NCBI GenBank assembly: GCA_905234735.1
Contig: CAJOJA010000009.1
Coordinates: 1-64,000, forward strand
Source of the DNA: an uncultured Bacteroidaceae bacterium
Lineage (GTDB): Bacteria > Bacteroidota > Bacteroidia > Bacteroidales > Bacteroidaceae
Length of the DNA: 64,000 bases
Reading direction: 5' to 3'
Of this stretch, positions 28,651 to 37,130 are shown piece by piece. How positions within the stretch are numbered: position 1 is the first letter of the stretch; the number at the start of each line of letters is the position of its first letter. Below the pieces are notes generated by a model. It was not told the origin of the DNA. It did no database searches and was given only the letters and a program-made list of their open reading frames with translations. A program made the translations under genes and the position numbers.

Positions 28651-28703
28651 TCCGAAGAAAGTGATATGGAAACATTTATTTATTAACTTATTAATGTTAA
28701 ACT

Positions 28704-28976
28704 ATGAACAAGACTGAACTGATTGCAAAAATTGCAGAAGGCGCTGGCCTGAGCAAAATTGATGCCAAGAAGGCATTGGACGCTGCCGTTGAGGCAACCA
28801 TCGCTGCCCTGAAGGAGGGTGAGAAAGTACAGCTGCCCGGCATCATCACTCTGGCTGTTGAGAAGCGCGAGGCTCGCAAGGGCATCAACCCCGCTACCAA
28901 ACAGGCTATCACCATCCCCGCTAAGAAGGTAATCAAGGTGAAGGCTGGTTCTGAGCTGGCTGCTGCCGTAAACTAA
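28704..28976 (+). CDS. HU-family DNA-binding protein
   Basis: Histone-like nucleoid protein of 90 aa that binds and bends DNA as a dimer. The order is typical: MNKTELIAKIAEGAGLSKIDAKKALDA helices, GEKVQLPGIITLAVEKREARKGINPATKQAITIPA (the beta arm with its Pro) and KVIKVKAGSEL at the end. Full length. It has a clear promoter and its own intrinsic terminator, so it is a single-gene unit. Confidence 0.96.
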   Translation: MNKTELIAKIAEGAGLSKIDAKKALDAAVEATIAALKEGEKVQLPGIITLAVEKREARKGINPATKQAITIPAKKVIKVKAGSELAAAVN

Positions 28977-28996
28977 TCTTTTAGCAAGCAAACTCT

Positions 28997-29030
28997 GGGG
29001 AGTCATGGAAACATGGCTCCCCTTTCTTAT
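28997..29030 (+). terminator. Intrinsic terminator of the HU gene
   Basis: An 11-bp stem (GGGGAGTCATG with CATGGCTCCCC, one G-T pair) with a GAAA loop, followed by TTTCTTAT. It starts 20 nt after the HU stop. Confidence 0.88.
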
Positions 29031-29061
29031 AGACTTCTTTGTACACCGCTCGATGTACGGA

Positions 29062-29124
29062 CGTTCATCGTCGACGGATGAGCGTTCATCGTCGGCGGAC
29101 GTCCGTTCATCGACGATGGCTGCA
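29062..29124. repeat. Three tandem 21-nt repeats upstream of argS
   Basis: CGTTCATCG begins at 29062, 29083 and 29104, exactly 21 nt apart. The three units diverge in their second halves, where they carry short palindromes (CGTCGACG, GGACGTCC, CATCGACGATG). The block sits between the HU terminator and the argS promoter and does not appear to code. Confidence 0.78.
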
Positions 29125-29163
29125 GTTTGCGACACGAGGGCCGGAAAAAATGCAACCGATTTA

Positions 29164-29196
29164 TTTGCTTTATCGCTCACTTATTCGTACCTTTGC
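29164..29196 (+). promoter_or_regulatory. Extended promoter module for argS
   Basis: A TTTG (-33-like) at 29164, then TCGCTCACTTATTCG and the -7 box TACCTTTG at 29188-29195. The whole 33-nt stretch recurs on the minus strand at 37131-37163 with 30 of 33 bases identical. It lies 36 nt before the argS ATG. Confidence 0.72.
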
Positions 29197-29231
29197 GCCC
29201 ACAAAATATTTATATATAAAGTTAACATCGT

Positions 29232-31031
29232 ATGAAGATAACAGACCAGATAAGCCAGGCCGTGGTGGCCGGCATCGGCGAACTGTACGGACAGATGGTG
29301 ACCGCAGACAGCGTACAACTGCAGGAAACACGGGCCGAATTTGAGGGAAACGTGACACTTGTCGTCTTTCCCTACCTGAAGATGAGCCGCAAGCGCCCCG
29401 AAGACACAGCACAGGAGTTGGGCGAGTACCTGATAAAGAGCGTGCCCGACGTCGTGGCCAAGTTCAACGTAGTGAAGGGATTCCTGAACCTGGTCATCGC
29501 ACCGGCGCAGTGGATTCTGCTACTCGACGAGATACGTTCGCAGGAACGCTTCGGTTTCCGCCCCGTCACAGACGAGAGTCCGCTGGTGATGATAGAATAC
29601 TCCAGCCCCAACACGAACAAGCCCCTGCATCTGGGTCACGTACGCAACAACCTGCTGGGTTGGGCACTGGCACAGGTGATGGAGGCCAACGGCAACCGCG
29701 TGGTGAAGACCAACATCGTGAATGACCGAGGCATACACATCTGCAAGTCGATGCTGGCCTGGCTGCGCTGGGGCAACGGCGAGACACCCGAGTCCTCCGG
29801 CAAGAAGGGCGACCACCTGATTGGCGACTACTACGTGGCCTTTGACAAGCACTATCGCGAGGAGGTGAAGCAACTCATGGCCCAGGGCATGGACGAGGAA
29901 CAGGCCAAGCAGGAGGCTCCGCTCATCAAGGAGGCCCACGACATGCTGGTGAAATGGGAGCAGGGCGACCCCGAAGTGCGTGGCCTGTGGAAGAAGATGA
30001 ACGAGTGGGTATATGCCGGATTCGACGAGACGTACAAGGCACTGGGCGTTTCGTTCGACAAGATTTACTACGAAAGCGACACCTATCTGGAAGGCAAGGA
30101 GAAGGTGGAGGAAGGACTGCAAAAGGGATTCTTCTACCGTCGCGAGGATGGCAGCGTATGGGCCGACCTGACCAAGGAAGGTCTGGACGAGAAGCTGCTG
30201 CTCAGGTCCGATGGTACCAGTGTTTACATGACACAAGACATCGGTACGGCCAAACTGCGCTTCCAAGACTTCCCCATCGACAAGATGATATACGTCGTGG
30301 GCAACGAACAGAACTACCACTTCCAGGTGCTCTCCATCCTGCTCGACAAACTGGGCTTCAAGTGGGGCAAGGACCTGGTACACTTCTCCTACGGCATGGT
30401 GGAACTGCCCAACGGAAAGATGAAGTCGCGCGAAGGCACCGTAGTGGATGCCGACGACCTGATACAGACAATGATAGAGGATGCAAGCCAAATGAGTGCC
30501 GACAAGGTGAACCGCCTGGAAGACATCACACCCGAAGAGGCCCGAGAGATAGCCCGCATCGTGGGCATGGGTGCCCTGAAGTACTTCATCCTGAAGGTGG
30601 ACGCCCGCAAGAACATGCTGTTTAACCCCGAGGAAAGTATCGACTTCAACGGCAACACAGGTCCTTTCATCCAGTACACCTATGCCCGCATCCGCAGCAT
30701 TCTGCGCAAGGCCAAGGCCCAGGGCATCGAGGTTCCCAATGAACTGCCCACGACTGCCGAACTGAGCGACAAGGAAATCAGTCTCATCCAGCATCTGAAC
30801 GACTTTGCCGCCGTCGTGGCCCAGGCTGCCGGCGACTACAACCCGTCGTGCATCGCCAACTACTGCTACGAGCTGGTGAAGGAGTACAACCAGTTCTACC
30901 ACGACTTCAGCGTGCTTCGCGAGGAGGACAAGGACAAGCAACTCGTGCGCCTGGCCCTGTCAGAAGCCGTAAGCAAGGTGGTGAAGAACGGCCTCGGCCT
31001 GCTGGGCATCGAGGTGCCGGAGAGGATGTAA
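29232..31031 (+). CDS. argS: Arginyl-tRNA synthetase
   Basis: Class I synthetase charging tRNA-Arg (EC 6.1.1.19), 599 aa. N-terminal additional domain (1-115), then EYSSPNTNKPLHLGHVRNN (HIGH-type motif, about 118-136), the catalytic core with YVVGNEQNYHFQVL (about 355), a KMSKS-like KMKSREGTVV (about 396-405), and the helical anticodon-binding (DALR) domain with FIQYTYARIRSILRK (about 476-490). Length and order are normal for Bacteroidetes. It is followed after 6 nt by the RNase H gene. Confidence 0.98.
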   Translation: MKITDQISQAVVAGIGELYGQMVTADSVQLQETRAEFEGNVTLVVFPYLKMSRKRPEDTAQELGEYLIKSVPDVVAKFNVVKGFLNLVIAPAQWILLLDEIRSQERFGFRPVTDESPLVMIEYSSPNTNKPLHLGHVRNNLLGWALAQVMEANGNRVVKTNIVNDRGIHICKSMLAWLRWGNGETPESSGKKGDHLIGDYYVAFDKHYREEVKQLMAQGMDEEQAKQEAPLIKEAHDMLVKWEQGDPEVRGLWKKMNEWVYAGFDETYKALGVSFDKIYYESDTYLEGKEKVEEGLQKGFFYRREDGSVWADLTKEGLDEKLLLRSDGTSVYMTQDIGTAKLRFQDFPIDKMIYVVGNEQNYHFQVLSILLDKLGFKWGKDLVHFSYGMVELPNGKMKSREGTVVDADDLIQTMIEDASQMSADKVNRLEDITPEEAREIARIVGMGALKYFILKVDARKNMLFNPEESIDFNGNTGPFIQYTYARIRSILRKAKAQGIEVPNELPTTAELSDKEISLIQHLNDFAAVVAQAAGDYNPSCIANYCYELVKEYNQFYHDFSVLREEDKDKQLVRLALSEAVSKVVKNGLGLLGIEVPERM

Positions 31032-31037
31032 AGTAAT

Positions 31038-31466
31038 ATGGATTACGAGAAACTGAAAGACAAAGTGGACTTCAACGCCATTGCGGTGGATGCTGGCTGT
31101 AGCGGAAATCCTGGCCCCATGGAGTACCAAGGAGTGTATTTGGGTAACGAGCAGCAGCTATTCCACTATGGGCCCATTCGTGGCACCAACAACATTGGAG
31201 AGTTCCTGGCCATCGTGCACGCCCTGGCTCTTATCAAGCAGAAGGGCTGGAACATGAAGGTCTACAGCGACTCGTACAACGCCATACTGTGGGTCAACAA
31301 CCGAAAGTGTAAGACAAAACTGGAACTCACCCCCGAGACCCAGAAAGCTCACGAACTGGTTCAGCGAGCCGAGAAGTGGCTGCGCGAGAATCCCCAGCAT
31401 GCTCCCGTGCTGAAGTGGGAAACCAGCCAGTGGGGCGAGGTTCCGGCTGATTTTGGAAGAAAGTAA
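31038..31466 (+). CDS. RNase H type-1 family protein
   Basis: Small (142 aa) RNase HI fold protein that would cleave RNA in RNA-DNA hybrids. Likely catalytic acidic residues are in AVDAGCSGNPGP (Asp), NNIGEFLAIVHAL (Glu), KVYSDSYNAI (Asp) and the C-terminal VPADFGRK (Asp). The basic protrusion of E. coli RNase HI is not evident. It sits between argS (6-nt gap) and the ABC exporter. Bacteroidales often carry a longer RNase H with a hybrid-binding domain; this one lacks that domain. Confidence 0.88.
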   Translation: MDYEKLKDKVDFNAIAVDAGCSGNPGPMEYQGVYLGNEQQLFHYGPIRGTNNIGEFLAIVHALALIKQKGWNMKVYSDSYNAILWVNNRKCKTKLELTPETQKAHELVQRAEKWLRENPQHAPVLKWETSQWGEVPADFGRK

Positions 31467-31478
31467 TTGGGATTAGAG

Positions 31479-33308
31479 ATGAAGGCGTTTTATCAGGTGA
31501 TGGGCAAATACTTTGCCCGCTACAAAGGCTACATTGCCAGCACGCTGGGCATGAACATCCTGGCGGCCGTGTTCAATGTATTCTCGTTCACCGTACTACT
31601 GCCCATCCTTCAGATTCTCTTCAAGATAAACACCGAACGCTACGAGTTCATCCCTTGGACCACCGACAACCTGCTGGACGTGGCCAAAAACAACGGCTAC
31701 TACTACAGCCAGCAACTCATCGAAACGTACGGCCCAGCCACTACGCTGCTTCTGCTGGGGGCCATGCTGTCGCTGCTCACGCTGTTGAAGACGGCGGCCT
31801 ACTTCGGCGGTTCTGCCATGCTGGCCCCACTGCGAACCGGTGTGGTACGCGACATACGCAACGACATCTACCGCAAGATTGTACGGCTGCCACTCTCCTA
31901 CTTCAGCGAGGAGCGCAAGGGCGACATCATGACGCGCATCACAGCCGACGTGAACGAAGTGGATGCCTCCATCACCTCGTCGCTGGATATGCTCATCAAG
32001 AACCCCATCTTCATCCTGGTCTACGTCAGCACAATGGTATGGGTGAGCTGGGAACTGACCCTGTTCACACTACTGGTGGTTCCCCTGCTGGCCTTCGGCA
32101 TCGGGCGCATTGGTAAGAAACTGAAGTCGAAGTCGATGCAAATGCAGAACAAACTGTCGGACAGCGTCAGTCAGATCGAGGAGACGCTGGGCGGACTGCG
32201 CATCATTAAGGCCTTCATCGCCGAGGACAAGATGACCAGACGCTTCGAGCGCGTGGCCAACGAATATCGCGACATCTCCAACCGCGTGGCCATCCGCCAG
32301 AGTGCGGCACACCCCGTCAGCGAGTTCCTGGGCACGGTGATGATTGTGCTGGTGCTATGGTTCGGCGGCTACCTCATCTTCAACGGCAGCAGTCCCATCG
32401 ATGCAGAGACATTCATCTACTACCTCATCATCCTCTATTCCACCTTGCAACCCATCAAAGACCTGTCCAAAGCCGGATATGCCATACAGAAGGGCTTGGC
32501 CTCGATGGAGCGCATCAACCGCATACTGGATGCCGAGAACACCATCCGGGAAGCAGAGAATGCTCATTCCATCGATAGCTTGGAACGTGACATTGTCCTA
32601 AAGAACGTATCGTTCAGCTACACCGAAGGACGCGAAATACTGCACAACATCAACCTGCGTATACGCAAGGGTCAGACGGTGGCACTGGTTGGCCAGTCGG
32701 GTTCGGGAAAGAGCACCTTGGTGGACCTCATCCCCCGTTATCACGATGTCTGCGAGGGTAGCATAGAAATCGATGGAAACGATGTGCGACAACTGCGCAT
32801 ACACTCCCTGCGCGGCCTCATCGGCAATGTCAACCAGGAGGCCATACTCTTCAACGACACCATCCGCAACAACATCGCCTTCGGCATGGAGGGGGCTACA
32901 CAGGAGGAAATAGAACAGGCGGCCCGCATCGCCAATGCCCACGACTTTATCATGGACATGCCCGAGGGCTACGACACACTGGTCGGCGACCGAGGCGGAC
33001 GACTCAGCGGTGGACAGCGGCAACGCATCAGCATTGCCCGTGCCATACTGAAAAATCCGCCCATACTCATCCTGGACGAGGCCACCTCGGCCCTCGACAC
33101 GGAGAGTGAACGCCTGGTGCAGGACGCACTGGAACGACTGATGTCCACGCGTACCACCATCGCCATCGCCCACCGTCTGTCCACCATCAAGAATGCCGAC
33201 GAGATATGCGTCCTGCACGAGGGACAGATTGTGGAACGCGGCACGCACGAGGAGCTGATAGCCCAAAACGGGTACTACAAGCGGCTGCATGATATGCAAC
33301 AGCTTTAA
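31479..33308 (+). CDS. ABC exporter, permease fused to ATPase (MsbA/lipid A exporter-like)
   Basis: Half-transporter of about 609 aa: six membrane helices (about 15-310) fused to an ATPase domain. Motifs: Walker A GQSGSGKST (about 405-413), signature LSGGQRQRISIARA (about 509), Walker B ILILDEATSALD (about 528) and the switch His in AIAHRLSTI. It resembles the MsbA/multidrug exporter group. Being followed by an LtaS-like phosphotransferase and an LpxL-type acyltransferase, a lipid or lipid-A export role is plausible, but this is inference. The frame is open from a TTG at 31467; the ATG at 31479 is preferred. The stop codon is followed directly by heptad repeats. Confidence 0.92.
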   Translation: MKAFYQVMGKYFARYKGYIASTLGMNILAAVFNVFSFTVLLPILQILFKINTERYEFIPWTTDNLLDVAKNNGYYYSQQLIETYGPATTLLLLGAMLSLLTLLKTAAYFGGSAMLAPLRTGVVRDIRNDIYRKIVRLPLSYFSEERKGDIMTRITADVNEVDASITSSLDMLIKNPIFILVYVSTMVWVSWELTLFTLLVVPLLAFGIGRIGKKLKSKSMQMQNKLSDSVSQIEETLGGLRIIKAFIAEDKMTRRFERVANEYRDISNRVAIRQSAAHPVSEFLGTVMIVLVLWFGGYLIFNGSSPIDAETFIYYLIILYSTLQPIKDLSKAGYAIQKGLASMERINRILDAENTIREAENAHSIDSLERDIVLKNVSFSYTEGREILHNINLRIRKGQTVALVGQSGSGKSTLVDLIPRYHDVCEGSIEIDGNDVRQLRIHSLRGLIGNVNQEAILFNDTIRNNIAFGMEGATQEEIEQAARIANAHDFIMDMPEGYDTLVGDRGGRLSGGQRQRISIARAILKNPPILILDEATSALDTESERLVQDALERLMSTRTTIAIAHRLSTIKNADEICVLHEGQIVERGTHEELIAQNGYYKRLHDMQQL

Positions 33309-33329
33309 GTTGAAAATTGAAAGTTGAAA
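33309..33329. repeat. Heptad repeats filling the ABC exporter / LtaS-like junction
   Basis: Three 7-nt units, GTTGAAA, ATTGAAA, GTTGAAA, begin at the base after the ABC stop codon and end 3 nt before the next ATG (33333), so the whole spacer is repeat. Confidence 0.75.
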
Positions 33330-33332
33330 GAT

Positions 33333-35069
33333 ATGAGAGACACGTTTCAGTATATACTGTCCCTGCTTATCCTACTATTGGCCATATTCGCCATTGGAAA
33401 GGGGGTATTTGTATGGTACAACAGCGACATAGAGGCTGTCACGTGGAGCCAGTTCTTCAGCATCTGGTGGCACGGGCTGCTGCTCGACCTGCGCACGTCG
33501 GCCATACTGCTGCTCTTCCCCGCCTTGGTTATCGCCCTGATGAAACGCGGCCTGCGTAGGGTGCTGGTTCCCTACTTCGTGCTGCTCGCCATTGCCATAG
33601 CCGTCATCACCGTGGCCGACCTGGTGATGTATGAGTTCTGGGAATTCAAACTCAGCTCCGTACATTTGGACTATGCAGCCTCGCCCGAGGGCACGACCAA
33701 CAGCGCCAGTGTGGGCTTCCTTGCCATACGAGCACTGCTCGCCCTGGGTTTTATCCTTGCAGCAGCTGTTCCAGCCATTGGGCTAACACCTAAACGACTG
33801 GAGGGTAGGCGTCGCCACTGGCCGCTCATCCTGCTGGCCATATTAGCCATCGCCCCCATTCGCGTCAGCACGTGCTACCATCGTGGCCCCCTGTTCCTTA
33901 GTCATGCGGCCACGAATCCCGTATTCCGATTTGCCGACTCCTTCCACGACGAAAGTAGATACCGCGCCCTTCCTGCAGGTTGTGATGCCATCGCGACATT
34001 CAAAACAAGCGATGAAATCACCGACTCGCTGCTCACGACCGACCGTCCCAACATCCTATTCATCATGTTGGAGAGTTTTGGCGGTAAGTTCGTAAAGGAA
34101 TTGGGCGGACTACCCGACGTGGCCCCCAACCTCTCGCGCCTCATCCCCGAAGGCATTTTCTTCGACCAATACTACAGCAACTCCTTCCGCACCGACCGAG
34201 GCACCGTATGTGCCTATTCAGGGTGGACAAGCTACCCCACCGTCAGTCCCATGAAGGAGGTTTCGCTGCACCCCACCCTCACATCGCTGCCTCGCAGCCT
34301 GCGCAGTGCCGGTTACCAGACGGGTTACTTGTATGCCGGGGCCATGACCAACATGGGGAAATACCAGTATCTGGCAGACATGGATTTCGAATCGCTGATG
34401 GACGAAACCTACTTCACCCGCGACGAACTGGACACTAGCTGGGGAGCCAACGACAGCACGGCGGCCATGAAGATGTACAAGACCATTGCCGAGGTACGGC
34501 CCGAGGCCCAGTGGATGATGGTGTGGCAGACTATCTCGAGCCACGAACCGTGGGACGTGCCCTACCACCGGCTGGAGGATAAGAGACTGAACGCCTTTGC
34601 CTATACCGACCAGTGCCTGGGCAACCTCGTCGACAGTCTGAAGACGTTGCCCGTATGGGACAAGCTGCTGGTCATCGTGATTCCCGATCATGGCTTTCTC
34701 TACAAACAGACCTACGACGAGAGCGAATTCTTCCACAGTCCCATGCTGTGGCTGGGTGGTGCCGTGAAGGAACCAAAACGCATGTCTGTGCTCATGAACC
34801 AAAGCGACATCGCTGCCACGCTGCTGGCACAGATGGGACTCCCCCACAACGACTACCCCTGGAGCCGCAACGTATTCAGCCCCGATTACACCCCCTTTGT
34901 CTACTGTACCTATCCCGCCGGTCTGCTCTACAAGGATGCCACGGGCGAGACGCTCTACGACCTGACGGCCGAGACACCCATCCCTGTAGGAGAACCCGTC
35001 GACTCGCTGCGCCTGCAGAAAGCCATCAATATCCTGCACACCAGTTATTCCTTAATACACAATCCATAA
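33333..35069 (+). CDS. LTA synthase / phosphoglycerol transferase-like membrane sulfatase-fold protein
   Basis: Alkaline-phosphatase-superfamily membrane enzyme of 578 aa. Five membrane helices (about 5-175) precede an extracytoplasmic sulfatase-fold domain. Metal and nucleophile residues are visible in PNILFIMLESFGG (Glu), FRTDRGTVCAYSGW (Thr nucleophile), SSHEPWDVPYH and VIPDHGFLYK (Asp-His). In Bacteroidetes such proteins are thought to move phosphoglycerol or phosphoethanolamine head groups onto lipids or glycans; the acceptor here is unknown. The start is the ATG at 33333; a TTG at 33324 is also in frame. Its last codons lie inside a heptad repeat that continues into the next gene. Confidence 0.9.
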   Translation: MRDTFQYILSLLILLLAIFAIGKGVFVWYNSDIEAVTWSQFFSIWWHGLLLDLRTSAILLLFPALVIALMKRGLRRVLVPYFVLLAIAIAVITVADLVMYEFWEFKLSSVHLDYAASPEGTTNSASVGFLAIRALLALGFILAAAVPAIGLTPKRLEGRRRHWPLILLAILAIAPIRVSTCYHRGPLFLSHAATNPVFRFADSFHDESRYRALPAGCDAIATFKTSDEITDSLLTTDRPNILFIMLESFGGKFVKELGGLPDVAPNLSRLIPEGIFFDQYYSNSFRTDRGTVCAYSGWTSYPTVSPMKEVSLHPTLTSLPRSLRSAGYQTGYLYAGAMTNMGKYQYLADMDFESLMDETYFTRDELDTSWGANDSTAAMKMYKTIAEVRPEAQWMMVWQTISSHEPWDVPYHRLEDKRLNAFAYTDQCLGNLVDSLKTLPVWDKLLVIVIPDHGFLYKQTYDESEFFHSPMLWLGGAVKEPKRMSVLMNQSDIAATLLAQMGLPHNDYPWSRNVFSPDYTPFVYCTYPAGLLYKDATGETLYDLTAETPIPVGEPVDSLRLQKAINILHTSYSLIHNP

Positions 35070-35091
35070 TCCCTATTCCTTAATCCATTGT
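35050..35091. repeat. Heptad repeats spanning a gene end and the next TTG start
   Basis: Six 7-nt units: CCTTAAT, ACACAAT, CCATAAT, CCCTATT, CCTTAAT, CCATTGT. The stop codon of the upstream gene (35067-35069) lies in the third and the TTG start of the downstream gene (35088) in the sixth. Confidence 0.72.
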
Positions 35092-35990
35092 ACAAGATTC
35101 TCTTTGCCTTCCTGCACCTGCTGTCGCGCCTGCCCTTCTGCATCCACTACGCGATTTCCGACTACCTGCTATTCCCGCTCGTCTACCACGTAGTCCGCTA
35201 CCGCCGTGGCCTGGTTCGCCAGCAACTGGCCGACTGCTTCCCTGAGAAGAGCCAGCAGGAACGCCAACAGATAGCCCGCCGTTTCTACCACTTCTTTTGC
35301 GACTACATCGTAGAGACACTGAAACTGCAGACCCTACCGCACGACGAACTGCGCCGCCGCGTACCCTTCATCGGCATCGAGGAACTGCAGGCCACACTGG
35401 AGCGCGAAGGCAAACAGTTTGCCTTCTGCTACCTCGGTCACTATGGCAACTGGGAGTGGATGGGTTCCTTCCCCCTCTGGTTCACAGCACCCTGGACAGG
35501 CGGACAAATCTACCACCCGCTGCGCAACAAGAGCATCGATCAGTTCTTCATCAACCTGCGCGAACAGTTCGGCGGCAAGTGCATCCCCATGAAGCAGACC
35601 CTGCGCCAGATACTCACCGACCGACGCGAAGGCAAGCACGTAGTCATCGGTTTCATTGCCGACCAGAGTCCCAAATGGGAGGCCGTGCAGTACTGGACCG
35701 ACTTTCTCAACCACAAGACCGCCTTCTTCACCGGCACCGAGCGCATTGCCCGACAAGTCGGTGCCGCCTTATGCTACCTCCACGTCACTCGTCCCAAACG
35801 CGGCTACTATCGCGCCGAGGTCAGGATGATGACTACAAATCCCGATGAAATGGGCGAATTCGGAGCCACCAACCTCTACATATCCCTGCTCGAAGAACAG
35901 ATTCGCGAGCACCCCGAACTCTGGCTTTGGACTCACAATCGTTGGAAACGCACTTACGAGCAATGGTTAGAGCGTCAGAGCCAGGCATAA
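35088..35990 (+). CDS. Lysophospholipid/lauroyl acyltransferase, LpxL/HtrB family
   Basis: Inner-membrane acyltransferase of 300 aa that adds a secondary acyl chain, most likely to lipid A. The N-terminus has a membrane segment and the YHVVRYRRGLVRQQLADCFPEKS stretch typical of Bacteroidetes members. The catalytic pair is in GHYGNWEWMGSF (HxxxxE type, about 116-127), with FIADQSPKW (about 190) and the conserved C-terminal HNRWKRTYEQW. No ATG precedes this conserved N-terminus, so TTG at 35088 is the start. The upstream stop is 18 nt away within a heptad repeat. With the two preceding genes it looks like an envelope-lipid unit. Confidence 0.92.
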   Translation: MYKILFAFLHLLSRLPFCIHYAISDYLLFPLVYHVVRYRRGLVRQQLADCFPEKSQQERQQIARRFYHFFCDYIVETLKLQTLPHDELRRRVPFIGIEELQATLEREGKQFAFCYLGHYGNWEWMGSFPLWFTAPWTGGQIYHPLRNKSIDQFFINLREQFGGKCIPMKQTLRQILTDRREGKHVVIGFIADQSPKWEAVQYWTDFLNHKTAFFTGTERIARQVGAALCYLHVTRPKRGYYRAEVRMMTTNPDEMGEFGATNLYISLLEEQIREHPELWLWTHNRWKRTYEQWLERQSQA

Positions 35991-36000
35991 TGCAACAAGG

Positions 36001-36035
36001 AATCCGCCCGAGGCCGTACAGGTCCCGGACGGATT
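36001..36035 (+). terminator. Possible terminator after the LpxL-type gene
   Basis: Imperfect 15-bp hairpin: AATCCG..CCG..GGCC pairs with GGTCCCGG.CGGATT with two mismatches, followed by GTTTGT. A second small hairpin (GTAACA / TGTTAC) lies at 36064-36080. Weak as terminators. Confidence 0.4.
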
Positions 36036-36139
36036 GTTTGTGCGCTGCGCGTGGCGTTAGTTTGTAACAAGGTATGTTACACCGCAAGGCATCACGGTCT
36101 TCGCAACAAAATCTTGTAATTACTTTACCATTAGCTTTT

Positions 36140-36817
36140 TCAGGGTGCCGTCCGAATAGCGGAGGATGTTGATGCCTCTCCTTCCTGTCGTCTGTTGACG
36201 GCCGCTGAGGTCGTAGACATCTGAATCTTTCGCTTTGAATCTTGGATGGATTCCACGGGCAGTTCTTCGTCCGTCAGGGCCACGATATTATCGAAGTTAC
36301 TCCAAGGTTCTGTCGTCTTATATGCTTCGAGTGAAGCTGCTGGCACGTGGAGTGTAGCCTTGGAAAAAATTGATTCGTCAAATGTCTGATATCCTGCATA
36401 TCCTTCTGTATTTGGGAGATTCTCCGCATAACAATATACATCTGTAAGGCCATCGCAACCATCGAACGCAATCGCATCAATATAGGTCACACCATTGCCA
36501 ATTATTACGGATGTCAGGCTACTGCAGCCATCGAACGCATAATTGCCAATCCTGGTAACACTGTTGGGGATATTGATGGATGTCAGGCCGCTGCAATCCC
36601 TGAATGCATATTTGCCAATCGAAGTCACGGGATATGTATTACCACTATATGTAACACTCTCTGGTATAATGATGTCTCCCGAGTAATTTCCTTTCACGAC
36701 CTCAGCCTCATCATCGTTGAAATTTAAATTGTAATAGATGCCATCAATCTCTGCATCATACGCCATGCTGCCGAGGCTGATCAGTAGCATACAAAAAAGA
36801 AGTAGACATTTCTTCAT
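36140..36817 (-). CDS. BspA-like leucine-rich-repeat surface protein with out-of-frame C-terminal T9SS signal
   Basis: Secreted protein with signal peptide (about 1-19) and BspA-type LRR_5 repeats (about 55-125: YAFRDCSGLTSINIPNSV, YAFDGCSSLTSVIIGNG), followed by the LHVPAASLEAYKTTEPWSNFDNI segment that usually precedes the sorting tail. The encoded last ~30 residues (from KRKIQMS) are low-complexity and unlike the family. The -1 frame over the same DNA reads DSDVYDLSGRQ, then GRRGINILRYSDG, and ends KKLMVK with a stop at 36120-36122, which is a T9SS type-A tail. A single-base deletion near 36222-36240 is the simplest explanation, or a sequencing error. As read, the product would lack its export signal. 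Confidence 0.8.
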   Translation of the reverse strand: MKKCLLLFCMLLISLGSMAYDAEIDGIYYNLNFNDDEAEVVKGNYSGDIIIPESVTYSGNTYPVTSIGKYAFRDCSGLTSINIPNSVTRIGNYAFDGCSSLTSVIIGNGVTYIDAIAFDGCDGLTDVYCYAENLPNTEGYAGYQTFDESIFSKATLHVPAASLEAYKTTEPWSNFDNIVALTDEELPVESIQDSKRKIQMSTTSAAVNRRQEGEASTSSAIRTAP

Positions 36818-37130
36818 AGTAGTATAAATTAAACAAACGTTCGCCTATGTACACAAAAAGACGTAAATTCGTGTTTATTACTGCTGTGAGGCTCTGGACT
36901 GCCTAGAAGTATGTAATAAGCAGAACTCACGCCTTCTGTATATACAATTCACCTTTACAGATTATCGTATAAACATAGACGTGAGCATTGCTGCCTACTA
37001 TCCCTGATGAATGAAATTGTCCAGATTTCACAAGCAGGATAATATCGTAACGCTTAAACGTTTCCTTGTGTCATGGCCCTCGGGCCATCCTTTCGCTGTC
37101 AGTCACAACGCTTTGTGTAGCGGAATTGCT

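Noticed and set aside
29062..29124. CRISPR-like array
   Set aside because: Three units of 21 nt without unique spacers and without cas genes; it is a tandem repeat, not repeat-spacer structure.
29005..29235. 76-codon plus-strand frame containing repeated DERSS/ADVRSS
   Set aside because: The peptide repeat is simply the 21-nt DNA repeat read in frame. The frame starts in the HU terminator and runs over the argS promoter and start.
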